Of a DNA stretch of 64,000 bases, positions 49,450 to 62,565 are shown piece by piece. The DNA is from Ligustrum vulgare. Taxonomy: Eukaryota > Streptophyta > Magnoliopsida > Lamiales > Oleaceae. A program made the position numbers and the translations under genes. Numbering within the stretch: position 1 is the first letter of the stretch; each line of letters opens with the position of its first letter. The stretch lies in contig CAUVWQ010000007.1 of NCBI GenBank assembly GCA_963555705.1, forward strand, positions 124,001 through 188,000, in the 5' to 3' direction. The notes under the pieces are model-generated. The model was not told the origin of the DNA. It saw nothing but the letters and a program-made list of their open reading frames with translations, and ran no database searches.

Positions 49450-52400
49450 AATTAACGTTTGAAAATTGCTTAAGTGTTCACTTCGTTTAAAATTCACCTC
49501 TGTAATTTATATTGGAATGAATTAACGTTTGAAAATTGCTTAAGTGTTCACTTCATTTAAAATTCACCTCTGCAATTTATATTGGAGTAAATTAACGTTT
49601 GAAAATTGCTTAAGTGTTCACTTCGTTTAAAATTCACCTCTGCAATTTACATTGGAGTGAATTAACGTTTGAAAATTGTTTAAGTGTTCACTTCGTTCAA
49701 AATTCACCTCTACAATTTATATCGAGTGAATTAACGTTTGAAAATTGCTTAAGTGTTCACTTCGTTTAAAATTCACCTCTGTAATTTATATTGGAATGAA
49801 TTAACGTTTGAAAATTGCTTAAGTGTTCACTTCATTTAAAATTCACCTCTGCAATTTATATTGGAGTAAATTAACGTTTGAAAATTGCTTAAGTGTTCAC
49901 TTCGTTTAAAATTCACCTCTGTAATTTATATTGGAATTAATTAACGTTTGAAAATTGTTTAAGTGTTCACTTCGTTTAAAATTCACCTCTGCAATTTATA
50001 TTGGAGTAAATTAACGTTTGAAAATTGCTTAAGTGTTCACTTCGTTTAAAATTCACCTCTGCCATTTATATCGAGTGAATTAACGTTTGAAAATTGCTTA
50101 AGTGTTCACTTCGTTTAAAATTCACCTCTGTAATTTATATTGGAATGAATTAACGTTTGAAAATTGCTTAAATGTTCACTTCGTTTAAAATTCACCTCTG
50201 CCATTTATATCGAGTGAATTAACGTTTGAAAATTGCTTAAGTGTTCACTTCGTTTAAAATTCACCTCTGTAATTTATATTGGAATGAATTAACGTTTGAA
50301 AATTGTTTAAGTGTTCACTTCGTTTAAAATTCACCTCTGCAATTTATATTGTAGTGAATTAACGTTTGAAAATTGCTTAAGTGTTCACTTCGTTTAAAAT
50401 TCACCTCTGCAATTTATATCGAGTGAATTAACGTTTGAAAATTGCTTAAGTGTTCACTTCGTTTAAAATTCACCTCTGCAATTTATATTGTAGTGAATTA
50501 ACGTTTGAAAATTGTTTAAGTGTTCACTTCGTTTAAAATTCACCTCTACAATTTATATCGAGTGAATTAACCTTTGAAAATTGCTTAAGTGTTCACTTCG
50601 TTTAAAATTCACCTCTGTAATTTATATTGGAATGAATTAACGTTTGAAAATTGCTTAAGTGTTCACTTCGTTTAAAATTCACCTCTGCCATTTATATCGA
50701 GTGAATTAACGTTTGAAAATTGCTTAAGTGTTCACTTCGTTTAAAATTCACCTCTGTAATTTATATTGGAATGAATTAACGTTTGAAAATTGTTTAAGTG
50801 TTCACTTCGTTTAAAATTCACCTCTGCAATTTATATTGGAGTAAATTAACGTTTGAAAATTGCTTAAGTGTTCACTTCGTTTAAAATTCACCTCTGCAAT
50901 TTATATTGTAGTGAATTAACGTTTGAAAATTGTTTAAGTGTTCACTTCGTTTAAAATTCACCTCTACAATTTATATCGAGTGAATTAACCTTTGAAAATT
51001 GCTTAAGTGTTCACTTCGTTTAAAATTCACCTCTGTAATTTATATTGGAATGAATTAACGTTTGAAAATTGCTTAAGTGTTCACTTCATTTAAAATTCAC
51101 CTCTGCAATTTATATTGGAGTAAATTAACGTTTGAAAATTGCTTAAGTGTTCACTTCGTTTAAAATTCACCTCTGCAATTTATATTGGAGTGAATTAACG
51201 TTTGAAAATTGTTTAAGTGTTCACTTCGTTTAAAATTGACCTCTACAATTTATATCGAGTGAATTAACGTTTGAAAATTGCTTAAGTGTTCACTTCGTTT
51301 AAAATTCACCTCTGTAATTTATATTGGAATGAATTAACGTTTGAAAATTGCTTAAGTGTTCACTTCATTTAAAATTCACCTCTGCAATTTATATTGGAGT
51401 AAATTAACGTTTGAAAATTGCTTAAGTGTTCACTTCGTTTAAAATTCACCTCTGCAATTTATATCGAGTGAATTAACGTTTGAAAATTGCTTAAGTGTTC
51501 ACTTCGTTTAAAATTCACCTCTGCAATTTATATTGTAGTGAATTAACGTTTGAAAATTGTTTAAGTGTTCACTTCGTTTAAAATTCACCTCTACAATTTA
51601 TATCGAGTGAATTAACCTTTGAAAATTGCTTAAGTGTTCACTTCGTTTAAAATTCACCTCTGTAATTTATATTGGAATGAATTAACGTTTGAAAATTGCT
51701 TAAGTGTTCACTTCATTTAAAATTCACCTCTGCAATTTATATTGGAGTAAATTAACGTTTGAAAATTGCTTAAGTGTTCACTTCGTTTAAAATTCACCTC
51801 TGCAATTTACATTGGAGTGAATTAACGTTTGAAAATTGTTTAAGTGTTCACTTCGTTCAAAATTCACCTCTACAATTTATATCGAGTGAATTAACGTTTG
51901 AAAATTGCTTAAGTGTTCACTTCGTTTAAAATTCACCTCTGTAATTTATATTGGAATGAATTAACGTTTGAAAATTGCTTAAGTGTTCACTTCATTTAAA
52001 ATTCACCTCTGCAATTTATATTGGAGTAAATTAACGTTTGAAAATTGCTTAAGTGTTCACTTCGTTTAAAATTCACCTCTGTAATTTATATTGGAATTAA
52101 TTAACGTTTGAAAATTGTTTAAGTGTTCACTTCGTTTAAAATTCACCTCTGCAATTTATATTGGAGTAAATTAACGTTTGAAAATTGCTTAAGTGTTCAC
52201 TTCGTTTAAAATTCACCTCTGCCATTTATATCGAGTGAATTAACGTTTGAAAATTGCTTAAGTGTTCACTTCGTTTAAAATTCACCTCTGTAATTTATAT
52301 TGGAATGAATTAACGTTTGAAAATTGCTTAAGTGTTCACTTCGTTTAAAATTCACCTCTGCCATTTATATCGAGTGAATTAACGTTTGAAAATTGCTTAA

Positions 52401-53970
52401 GTGTTCACTTCGTTTAAAATTCACCTCTGTAATTTATATTGGAATGAATTAACGTTTGAAAATTGTTTAAGTGTTCACTTCGTTTAAAATTCACCTCTGC
52501 AATTTATATTGTAGTGAATTAACGTTTGAAAATTGCTTAAGTGTTCACTTCGTTTAAAATTCACCTCTGCAATTTATATCGAGTGAATTAACGTTTGAAA
52601 ATTGCTTAAGTGTTCACTTCGTTTAAAATTCACCTCTGCAATTTATATTGTAGTGAATTAACGTTTGAAAATTGTTTAAGTGTTCACTTCGTTTAAAATT
52701 CACCTCTACAATTTATATCGAGTGAATTAACCTTTGAAAATTGCTTAAGTGTTCACTTCGTTTAAAATTCACCTCTGTAATTTATATTGGAATGAATTAA
52801 CGTTTGAAAATTGCTTAAGTGTTCACTTCGTTTAAAATTCACCTCTGCCATTTATATCGAGTGAATTAACGTTTGAAAATTGCTTAAGTGTTCACTTCGT
52901 TTAAAATTCACCTCTGTAATTTATATTGGAATGAATTAACGTTTGAAAATTGTTTAAGTGTTCACTTCGTTTAAAATTCACCTCTGCAATTTATATTGGA
53001 GTAAATTAACGTTTGAAAATTGCTTAAGTGTTCACTTCGTTTAAAATTCACCTCTGCAATTTATATTGTAGTGAATTAACGTTTGAAAATTGTTTAAGTG
53101 TTCACTTCGTTTAAAATTCACCTCTACAATTTATATCGAGTGAATTAACCTTTGAAAATTGCTTAAGTGTTCACTTCGTTTAAAATTCACCTCTGTAATT
53201 TATATTGGAATGAATTAACGTTTGAAAATTGCTTAAGTGTTCACTTCATTTAAAATTCACCTCTGCAATTTATATTGGAGTAAATTAACGTTTGAAAATT
53301 GCTTAAGTGTTCACTTCGTTTAAAATTCACCTCTGCAATTTATATTGGAGTGAATTAACGTTTGAAAATTGTTTAAGTGTTCACTTCGTTTAAAATTGAC
53401 CTCTACAATTTATATCGAGTGAATTAACGTTTGAAAATTGCTTAAGTGTTCACTTCGTTTAAAATTCACCTCTGTAATTTATATTGGAATGAATTAACGT
53501 TTGAAAATTGCTTAAGTGTTCACTTCATTTAAAATTCACCTCTGCAATTTATATTGGAGTAAATTAACGTTTGAAAATTGCTTAAGTGTTCACTTCGTTT
53601 AAAATTCACCTCTGCAATTTATATCGAGTGAATTAACGTTTGAAAATTGCTTAAGTGTTCACTTCGTTTAAAATTCACCTCTGCAATTTATATTGTAGTG
53701 AATTAACGTTTGAAAATTGTTTAAGTGTTCACTTCGTTTAAAATTCACCTCTACAATTTATATCGAGTGAATTAACCTTTGAAAATTGCTTAAGTGTTCA
53801 CTTCGTTTAAAATTCACCTCTGTAATTTATATTGGAATGAATTAACGTTTGAAAATTGCTTAAGTGTTCACTTCATTTAAAATTCACCTCTGCAATTTAT
53901 ATTGGAGTAAATTAACGTTTGAAAATTGCTTAAGTGTTCACTTCGTTTAAAATTCACCTCTGCAATTTAT
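49450..53970 (+). repeat. 2,160-bp HOR (31 monomers) in about two copies
   Basis: Sequence from about 49,450 to 51,810 recurs exactly 2,160 bp on, to about 53,970. I found one internal difference, G-to-A at 50,172 (AAATGTTC). The monomer order is H-C-E-C'-D'-F-H-C-D-G-B-C-D-A-F-H-C-D-L-M-C-D-N-D'-E-C-E-C'-F-A-F. Ten 69-bp and 21 70-bp monomers sum to 2,160. The match breaks where M gives way to H on the left (49,419-49,450) and L to G on the right (near 53,970). Confidence 0.88.
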
Positions 53971-54563
53971 ATTGGAGTGAATTAACGTTTGAAAATTGTT
54001 TAAGTGTTCACTTCGTTTAAAATTGACCTCTACAATTTATATCGAGTGAATTAACGTTTGAAAATTGCTTAAGTGTTCACTTCGTTTAAAATTCACCTCT
54101 GTAATTTATATTGGAATGAATTAACGTTTGAAAATTGCTTAAGTGTTCACTTCATTTAAAATTCACCTCTGCAATTTATATTGGAGTAAATTAACGTTTG
54201 AAAATTGCTTAAGTGTTCACTTCGTTTAAAATTCACCTCTGCAATTTATATCTAGTGAATTAACGTTTGAAAATTGCTTAAGTGTTCACTTCGTTTAAAA
54301 TTCACCTCTGCAATTTATATTGTAGTGAATTAACGTTTGAAAATTGTTTAAGTGTTCACTTCGTTTAAAATTCACCTCTACAATTTATATCGAGTGAATT
54401 AACCTTTGAAAATTGCTTAAGTGTTCACTTCGTTTAAAATTCACCTCTGTAATTTATATTGGAATGAATTAACGTTTGAAAATTGCTTAAGTGTTCACTT
54501 CATTTAAAATTCACCTCTGCAATTTATATTGGAGTAAATTAACGTTTGAAAATTGCTTAAGTG
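53310..54563 (+). repeat. Two tandem 627-bp HOR units (9 monomers each)
   Basis: Two copies of G-B-C-D-A-F-H-C-D, 53,310-53,936 and 53,937-54,563, are followed at once by an L-M-C-D-N cassette. The second copy has a private TCTAGTG at 54,253 in its A monomer, where the CpG is lost. A single unit with the same right-hand neighbour is at 51,150-51,776. Confidence 0.88.
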
Positions 54564-57500
54564 TTCACTTCGTTTAAAATTCACCTCTGCAATTTACATT
54601 GGAGTGAATTAACGTTTGAAAATTGTTTAAGTGTTCACTTCGTTCAAAATTCACCTCTACAATTTATATCGAGTGAATTAACGTTTGAAAATTGCTTAAG
54701 TGTTCACTTCGTTTAAAATTCACCTCTGTAATTTATATTGGAATGAATTAACGTTTGAAAATTGCTTAAGTGTTCACTTCATTTAAAATTCACCTCTGCA
54801 ATTTATATTGGAGTAAATTAACGTTTGAAAATTGCTTAAGTGTTCACTTCGTTTAAAATTCACCTCTGTAATTTATATTGGAATTAATTAACGTTTGAAA
54901 ATTGTTTAAGTGTTCACTTCGTTTAAAATTCACCTCTGCAATTTATATTGGAGTAAATTAACGTTTGAAAATTGCTTAAGTGTTCACTTCGTTTAAAATT
55001 CACCTCTGCCATTTATATCGAGTGAATTAACGTTTGAAAATTGCTTAAGTGTTCACTTCGTTTAAAATTCACCTCTGTAATTTATATTGGAATGAATTAA
55101 CGTTTGAAAATTGCTTAAGTGTTCACTTCGTTTAAAATTCACCTCTGCCATTTATATCGAGTGAATTAACGTTTGAAAATTGCTTAAGTGTTCACTTCGT
55201 TTAAAATTCACCTCTGTAATTTATATTGGAATGAATTAACGTTTGAAAATTGTTTAAGTGTTCACTTCGTTTAAAATTCACCTCTGCAATTTATATTGTA
55301 GTGAATTAACGTTTGAAAATTGCTTAAGTGTTCACTTCGTTTAAAATTCAACTCTACAATTTATATCGAGTGAATTAACGTTTGAAAATTGCTTAAGTGT
55401 TCACTTCGTTTAAAATTCACCTCTGTAATTTATATTGGAATGAATTAACGTTTGAAAATTGCTTAAGTGTTCAGTTCATTTAAAATTCACCTCTGCAATT
55501 TATATCGAGTGAATTAACGTTTGAAAATTGCTTAAGTGTTCACTTCGTTTAAAATTCACCTCTGTAATTTATATTGGAATGAATTAATGTTTGAAAATTG
55601 CTTAAGTGTTCACTTCATTTAAAATTCACCTCTGCAATTTATATTGGAGTAAATTAACGTTTGAAAATTGCTTAAGTGTTCACTTCGTTTAAAATTCACC
55701 TCTGCAATTTATATTGGAGTGAATTAACGTTTGAAAATTGTTTAAGTGTTCACTTCGTTTAAAATTCACCTCTACAATTTATATCGAGTGAATTAACGTT
55801 TGAAAATTGCTTAAGTGTTCACTTCGTTTAAAATTCACCTCTGTAATTTATATTGGAATGAATTAACGTTTGAAAATTGCTTAAGTGTTCACTTCATTTA
55901 AAATTCACCTCTGCAATTTATATTGGAGTAAATTAACGTTTGAAAATTGCTTAAGTGTTCACTTCGTTTAAAATTCACCTCTGCAATTTATATCGAGTGA
56001 ATTAACGTTTGAAAATTGCTTAAGTGTTCACTTCGTTTAAAATTCACCTCTGCAATTTATATTGTAGTGAATTAACGTTTGAAAATTGTTTAAGTGTTCA
56101 CTTCGTTTAAAATTCACCTCTACAATTTATATCGAGTGAATTAACCTTTGAAAATTGCTTAAGTGTTCACTTCGTTTAAAATTCACCTCTGTAATTTATA
56201 TTGGAATGAATTAACGTTTGAAAATTGCTTAAGTGTTCACTTCGTTTAAAATTCACCTCTGCCATTTATATCGAGTGAATTAACGTTTGAAAATTGCTTA
56301 AGTGTTCACTTCGTTTAAAATTCACCTCTGTAATTTATATTGGAATGAATTAACGTTTGAAAATTGTTTAAGTGTTCACTTCGTTTAAAATTCACCTCTG
56401 CAATTTATATTGGAGTAAATTAACGTTTGAAAATTGCTTAAGTGTTCACTTCGTTTAAAATTCACCTCTGCAATTTATATTGGAGTGAATTAACGTTTGA
56501 AAATTGTTTAAGTGTTCACTTCGTTTAAAATTGACCTCTACAATTTATATCGAGTGAATTAACGTTTGAAAATTGCTTAAGTGTTCACTTCGTTTAAAAT
56601 TCACCTCTGTAATTTATATTGGAATGAATTAACGTTTGAAAATTGCTTAAGTGTTCACTTCATTTAAAATTCACCTCTGCAATTTATATTGGAGTAAATT
56701 AACGTTTGAAAATTGCTTAAGTGTTCACTTCGTTTAAAATTCAACTCTACAATTTATATCGAGTGAATTAACGTTTGAAAATTGCTTAAGTGTTCACTTC
56801 GTTTAAAATTCCCCTCTGTAATTTATATTGGAATGAATTAACGTTTGAAAATTGCTTAAGTGTTCAGTTCATTTAAAATTCACCTCTGCAATTTATATCG
56901 AGTGAATTAACGTTTGAAAATTGCTTAAGTGTTCACTTCGTTTAAAATTCACCTCTGTAATTTATATTGGAATGAATTAATGTTTGAAAATTGCTTAAGT
57001 GTTCACTTCATTTAAAATTCACCTCTGCAATTTATATTGGAGTAAATTAACGTTTGAAAATTGCTTAAGTGTTCACTTCGTTTAAAATTCACCTCTGCAA
57101 TTTATATTGGAGTGAATTAACGTTTGAAAATTGTTTAAGTGTTCACTTCGTTTAAAATTCACCTCTACAATTTATATCGAGTGAATTAACGTTTGAAAAT
57201 TGCTTAAGTGTTCACTTCGTTTAAAATTCACCTCTGTAATTTATATTGGAATGAATTAACGTTTGAAAATTGCTTAAGTGTTCACTTCATTTAAAATTCA
57301 CCTCTGCAATTTATATTGGAGTAAATTAACGTTTGAAAATTGCTTAAGTGTTCACTTCGTTTAAAATTCACCTCTGCAATTTATATCGAGTGAATTAACG
57401 TTTGAAAATTGCTTAAGTGTTCACTTCGTTTAAAATTCACCTCTGCAATTTATATTGTAGTGAATTAACGTTTGAAAATTGTTTAAGTGTTCACTTCGTT

Positions 57501-57837
57501 TAAAATTCACCTCTACAATTTATATCGAGTGAATTAACCTTTGAAAATTGCTTAAGTGTTCACTTCGTTTAAAATTCACCTCTGTAATTTATATTGGAAT
57601 GAATTAACGTTTGAAAATTGCTTAAGTGTTCACTTCGTTTAAAATTCACCTCTGCCATTTATATCGAGTGAATTAACGTTTGAAAATTGCTTAAGTGTTC
57701 ACTTCGTTTAAAATTCACCTCTGTAATTTATATTGGAATGAATTAACGTTTGAAAATTGTTTAAGTGTTCACTTCGTTTAAAATTCACCTCTGCAATTTA
57801 TATTGGAGTAAATTAACGTTTGAAAATTGCTTAAGTG

Positions 57838-59718
57838 TTCACTTCGTTTAAAATTCACCTCTGCAATTTATATTGGAGTGAATTAACGTTTGAAAATTGT
57901 TTAAGTGTTCACTTCGTTTAAAATTGACCTCTACAATTTATATCGAGTGAATTAACGTTTGAAAATTGCTTAAGTGTTCACTTCGTTTAAAATTCACCTC
58001 TGTAATTTATATTGGAATGAATTAACGTTTGAAAATTGCTTAAGTGTTCACTTCATTTAAAATTCACCTCTGCAATTTATATTGGAGTAAATTAACGTTT
58101 GAAAATTGCTTAAGTGTTCACTTCGTTTAAAATTCACCTCTGCAATTTATATCGAGTGAATTAACGTTTGAAAATTGCTTAAGTGTTCACTTCGTTTAAA
58201 ATTCACCTCTGCAATTTATATTGTAGTGAATTAACGTTTGAAAATTGTTTAAGTGTTCACTTCGTTTAAAATTCACCTCTACAATTTATATCGAGTGAAT
58301 TAACCTTTGAAAATTGCTTAAGTGTTCACTTCGTTTAAAATTCACCTCTGTAATTTATATTGGAATGAATTAACGTTTGAAAATTGCTTAAGTGTTCACT
58401 TCATTTAAAATTCACCTCTGCAATTTATATTGGAGTAAATTAACGTTTGAAAATTGCTTAAGTGTTCACTTCGTTTAAAATTCACCTCTGCAATTTATAT
58501 TGGAGTGAATTAACGTTTGAAAATTGTTTAAGTGTTCACTTCGTTTAAAATTGACCTCTACAATTTATATCGAGTGAATTAACGTTTGAAAATTGCTTAA
58601 GTGTTCACTTCGTTTAAAATTCACCTCTGTAATTTATATTGGAATGAATTAACGTTTGAAAATTGCTTAAGTGTTCACTTCATTTAAAATTCACCTCTGC
58701 AATTTATATTGGAGTAAATTAACGTTTGAAAATTGCTTAAGTGTTCACTTCGTTTAAAATTCACCTCTGCAATTTATATCGAGTGAATTAACGTTTGAAA
58801 ATTGCTTAAGTGTTCACTTCGTTTAAAATTCACCTCTGCAATTTATATTGTAGTGAATTAACGTTTGAAAATTGTTTAAGTGTTCACTTCGTTTAAAATT
58901 CACCTCTACAATTTATATCGAGTGAATTAACCTTTGAAAATTGCTTAAGTGTTCACTTCGTTTAAAATTCACCTCTGTAATTTATATTGGAATGAATTAA
59001 CGTTTGAAAATTGCTTAAGTGTTCACTTCATTTAAAATTCACCTCTGCAATTTATATTGGAGTAAATTAACGTTTGAAAATTGCTTAAGTGTTCACTTCG
59101 TTTAAAATTCACCTCTGCAATTTATATTGGAGTGAATTAACGTTTGAAAATTGTTTAAGTGTTCACTTCGTTTAAAATTGACCTCTACAATTTATATCGA
59201 GTGAATTAACGTTTGAAAATTGCTTAAGTGTTCACTTCGTTTAAAATTCACCTCTGTAATTTATATTGGAATGAATTAACGTTTGAAAATTGCTTAAGTG
59301 TTCACTTCATTTAAAATTCACCTCTGCAATTTATATTGGAGTAAATTAACGTTTGAAAATTGCTTAAGTGTTCACTTCGTTTAAAATTCACCTCTGCAAT
59401 TTATATCGAGTGAATTAACGTTTGAAAATTGCTTAAGTGTTCACTTCGTTTAAAATTCACCTCTGCAATTTATATTGTAGTGAATTAACGTTTGAAAATT
59501 GTTTAAGTGTTCACTTCGTTTAAAATTCACCTCTACAATTTATATCGAGTGAATTAACCTTTGAAAATTGCTTAAGTGTTCACTTCGTTTAAAATTCACC
59601 TCTGTAATTTATATTGGAATGAATTAACGTTTGAAAATTGCTTAAGTGTTCACTTCATTTAAAATTCACCTCTGCAATTTATATTGGAGTAAATTAACGT
59701 TTGAAAATTGCTTAAGTG
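57838..59718 (+). repeat. Three tandem 627-bp HOR units (9 monomers each)
   Basis: The copies are 57,838-58,464, 58,465-59,091 and 59,092-59,718. The GG of TTGGAGTG in G falls at 57,875, 58,502 and 59,129. Three 69-bp (B, A, H) and six 70-bp monomers sum exactly to 627. The run ends at an L-M pair at 59,719. A further single unit at 60,624-61,250 is also followed by L-M. This is the cleanest higher-order period in the window. Confidence 0.9.
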
Positions 59719-62495
59719 TTCACTTCGTTTAAAATTCACCTCTGCAATTTACATTGGAGTGAATTAACGTTTGAAAATTGTTTAAGTGTTCACTTCGTTC
59801 AAAATTCACCTCTACAATTTATATCGAGTGAATTAACGTTTGAAAATTGCTTAAGTGTTCACTTCGTTTAAAATTCACCTCTGTAATTTATATTGGAATG
59901 AATTAACGTTTGAAAATTGCTTAAGTGTTCACTTCGTTTAAAATTCACCTCTGCAATTTATATCGAGTGAATTAACGTTTGAAAATTGCTTAAGTGTTCA
60001 CTTCGTTTAAAATTCACCTCTGCAATTTATATTGTAGTGAATTAACGTTTGAAAATTGTTTAAGTGTTCACTTCGTTTAAAATTCACCTCTACAATTTAT
60101 ATCGAGTGAATTAACCTTTGAAAATTGCTTAAGTGTTCACTTCGTTTAAAATTCACCTCTGTAATTTATATTGGAATGAATTAACGTTTGAAAATTGCTT
60201 AAGTGTTCACTTCATTTAAAATTCACCTCTGCAATTTATATTGGAGTAAATTAACGTTTGAAAATTGCTTAAGTGTTCACTTCGTTTAAAATTCACCTCT
60301 GCAATTTATATCGAGTGAATTAACGTTTGAAAATTGCTTAAGTGTTCACTTCGTTTAAAATTCACCTCTGCAATTTATATTGTAGTGAATTAACGTTTGA
60401 AAATTGTTTAAGTGTTCACTTCGTTTAAAATTCACCTCTACAATTTATATCGAGTGAATTAACCTTTGAAAATTGCTTAAGTGTTCACTTCGTTTAAAAT
60501 TCACCTCTGTAATTTATATTGGAATGAATTAACGTTTGAAAATTGCTTAAGTGTTCACTTCATTTAAAATTCACCTCTGCAATTTATATTGGAGTAAATT
60601 AACGTTTGAAAATTGCTTAAGTGTTCACTTCGTTTAAAATTCACCTCTGCAATTTATATTGGAGTGAATTAACGTTTGAAAATTGTTTAAGTGTTCACTT
60701 CGTTTAAAATTGACCTCTACAATTTATATCGAGTGAATTAACGTTTGAAAATTGCTTAAGTGTTCACTTCGTTTAAAATTCACCTCTGTAATTTATATTG
60801 GAATGAATTAACGTTTGAAAATTGCTTAAGTGTTCACTTCATTTAAAATTCACCTCTGCAATTTATATTGGAGTAAATTAACGTTTGAAAATTGCTTAAG
60901 TGTTCACTTCGTTTAAAATTCACCTCTGCAATTTATATCGAGTGAATTAACGTTTGAAAATTGCTTAAGTGTTCACTTCGTTTAAAATTCACCTCTGCAA
61001 TTTATATTGTAGTGAATTAACGTTTGAAAATTGTTTAAGTGTTCACTTCGTTTAAAATTCACCTCTACAATTTATATCGAGTGAATTAACCTTTGAAAAT
61101 TGCTTAAGTGTTCACTTCGTTTAAAATTCACCTCTGTAATTTATATTGGAATGAATTAACGTTTGAAAATTGCTTAAGTGTTCACTTCATTTAAAATTCA
61201 CCTCTGCAATTTATATTGGAGTAAATTAACGTTTGAAAATTGCTTAAGTGTTCACTTCGTTTAAAATTCACCTCTGCAATTTACATTGGAGTGAATTAAC
61301 GTTTGAAAATTGTTTAAGTGTTCACTTCGTTCAAAATTCACCTCTACAATTTATATCGAGTGAATTAACGTTTGAAAATTGCTTAAGTGTTCACTTCGTT
61401 TAAAATTCACCTCTGTAATTTATATTGGAATGAATTAACGTTTGAAAATTGCTTAAGTGTTCACTTCATTTAAAATTCACCTCTGCAATTTATATTGGAG
61501 TAAATTAACGTTTGAAAATTGCTTAAGTGTTCACTTCGTTTAAAATTCACCTCTGTAATTTATATTGGAATGAATTAACGTTTGAAAATTTTTTAAGTGT
61601 TCACTTCGTTTAAAATTCACCTCTGCAATTTATATTGGAGTAAATTAACGTTTGAAAATTGCTTAAGTGTTCACTTCGTTTAAAATTCACCTCTGCCATT
61701 TATATCGAGTGAATTAACGTTTGAAAATTGCTTAAGTGTTCACTTCGTTTAAAATTCACCTCTGTAATTTATATTGGAATGAATTAACGTTTGAAAATTG
61801 TTTAAGTGTTCACTTCGTTTAAAATTCACCTCTGCAATTTATATTGGAGTAAATTAACGTTTGAAAATTGCTTAAGTGTTCACTTCGTTTAAAATTCACC
61901 TCTGCAATTTATATCGAGTGAATTAACGTTTGAAAATTGCTTAAGTGTTCACTTCGTTTAAAATTCACCTCTGCAATTTATATTGTAGTGAATTAACGTT
62001 TGAAAATTGTTTAAGTGTTCACTTCGTTTAAAATTCACCTCTACAATTTATATCGAGTGAATTAACCTTTGAAAATTGCTTAAGTGTTCACTTCGTTTAA
62101 AATTCACCTCTGTAATTTATATTGGAATGAATTAACGTTTGAAAATTGCTTAAGTGTTCACTTCGTTTAAAATTCACCTCTACAATTTATATCGAGTGAA
62201 TTAACGTTTGAAAATTGCTTAAGTGTTCACTTCGTTTAAAATTCACCTCTACAATTTATATCGAGTGAATTAACGTTTGAAAATTGCTTAAGTGTTCACT
62301 TCGTTTAAAATTCACCTCTGTAATTTATATTGGAATGAATTAACGTTTGAAAATTGCTTAAGTGTTCACTTCATTTAAAATTCACCTCTGCAATTTATAT
62401 TGGAGTAAATTAACGTTTGAAAATTGCTTAAGTGTTCACTTCGTTTAAAATTCACCTCTGCAATTTATATCGAGTGAATTAACGTTTGAAAATTG

Positions 62496-62565
62496 CTTAA
62501 GTGTTCACTTCGTTTAAAATTCACCTCTGCAATTTATATTCGAGTGAATTAACGTTTGAAAATTG
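62496..62565 (+). repeat. Hybrid 70-bp monomer with TATTCGAGTG
   Basis: This copy joins the extra T of the 70-bp class to the CGAG of the 69-bp class, giving TATATTCGAGTG (junction near 62,530). I found it nowhere else in the window. It is either a crossover inside the few bases that separate the two classes or a single-base insertion in a type A monomer. Start and end are approximate to a few bases. Confidence 0.75.

Noticed and set aside
49450..53970. Large exact repeats as a pure assembly artefact
   Set aside because: The 2,160-, 1,600- and 3,762-bp copies each carry private changes or different edges, which a simple assembly echo would not give. Read-depth data would still be needed to exclude copy-number error.
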